Of a DNA stretch of 12,160 nt, positions 12,067 through 12,160 are shown piece after piece (within the stretch, counting starts at the first letter, position 1; each line of letters opens with the position of its first letter). This stretch comes from Bacillota bacterium (GTDB lineage: Bacteria; Bacillota; Clostridia; Lachnospirales; Lachnospiraceae). Location of the stretch: positions 1 through 12,160 of the forward strand of contig JAEZFH010000341.1 of assembly GCA_023437885.1 (NCBI GenBank). The letters run 5' to 3'. The translations under genes and the position numbers were made by a program. The notes beneath the pieces were generated by a model, which saw only the letters and a program-made list of their open reading frames with translations, made no database searches and was not told the DNA's origin.

Positions 12067-12160
12067 ATGTTAGGGCAGTATGATGTTTATAATGATATTC
12101 AGGCTAGGACAGGCGGTGAAATATACATAGGTGTGGTAGGGCCGGTTAGAACAGGAAAAT
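12067..12160 (+). CDS. spoIVA: Stage IV sporulation protein A, N-terminal start (partial)
   Basis: The first 31 codons of the spore-coat morphogenetic ATPase, cut by the right edge. The segment YDVYNDIQARTGGEIYIGVVGPVRTGK matches the family N-terminus, where VDIFKDIAERTGGDIYLGVVG leads into the P-loop; here GPVRTGK is the start of the Walker A motif. SpoIVA polymerises with ATP hydrolysis on the outer forespore membrane and anchors the coat and cortex programme. AAGGAGGG (12052-12059) is 7 bases before the ATG. It identifies the organism as an endospore former, or a descendant of one. Confidence 0.93.
   Translation, partial: MLGQYDVYNDIQARTGGEIYIGVVGPVRTGK

Noticed and set aside
1..12160. 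tRNA, rRNA, insertion sequence or prophage genes
   Set aside because: No cloverleaf, rRNA-like stretch, transposase or integrase motif was seen on either strand.

Overview
The window looks like the chromosome of an endospore-forming Clostridia species, most likely Lachnospiraceae or a close relative. This is inferred from gene order, protein character and the start of spoIVA at the right edge; no database search was possible. All recognised genes lie on the + strand and are core housekeeping genes in a conserved Firmicutes order. I saw no prophage, insertion sequence, CRISPR array, tRNA or rRNA.

Left block (1-3148), SRP and translation: the end of ffh, then rpsP (S16), khpA (KH-domain RNA-binding protein), rimM (S16/30S maturation), trmD (tRNA m1G37 methyltransferase) and rplS (L19). 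The order matches the Bacillus ffh-rpsP-ylqC-ylqD-rimM-trmD-rplS cluster, except that ylqD is missing. Its place is taken by about 400 bases without a gene, holding a terminator-like hairpin, a 21-bp palindrome and four adjacent hairpins that end at the rimM ribosome binding site. rplS has its own candidate promoter, a foldable leader and a strong intrinsic terminator.

Middle block (3149-7585): lepB (signal peptidase I), rbgA/ylqF (50S assembly GTPase), rnhB (RNase HII), a stand-alone FlhB C-terminal domain protein (YlqH type), a YraN-family (UPF0102) nuclease-like protein, and a PgeF/YfiH laccase-domain protein. The last three genes overlap and are probably translationally coupled. Between rnhB and the FlhB-like gene lies a minisatellite of nine 15-bp units, one of them inverted.

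Right block (7586-12160): a 367-base gap with a 32-bp palindrome bracketed by perfect 8-bp direct repeats, then der (double GTPase for 50S assembly), plsY and gpsA (consecutive steps feeding phospholipid synthesis: glycerol-3-phosphate formation and its acylation), an inositol monophosphatase family gene, a strong terminator, and the first 31 codons of spoIVA (spore coat basement-layer ATPase). Bacillus also has der-gpsA-spoIVA in this order.

The protein-coding part is conventional. The unusual content is intergenic. The most notable signal is a palindromic element of about 34 bp found twice, once in front of rpsP and once directly upstream of the spoIVA ribosome binding site, 31/34 identical when one copy is inverted. 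The spoIVA copy overlaps a second palindrome that itself occurs twice in that gap. These look like dispersed palindromic repeats or shared regulatory structures; I could not identify them with any named family.
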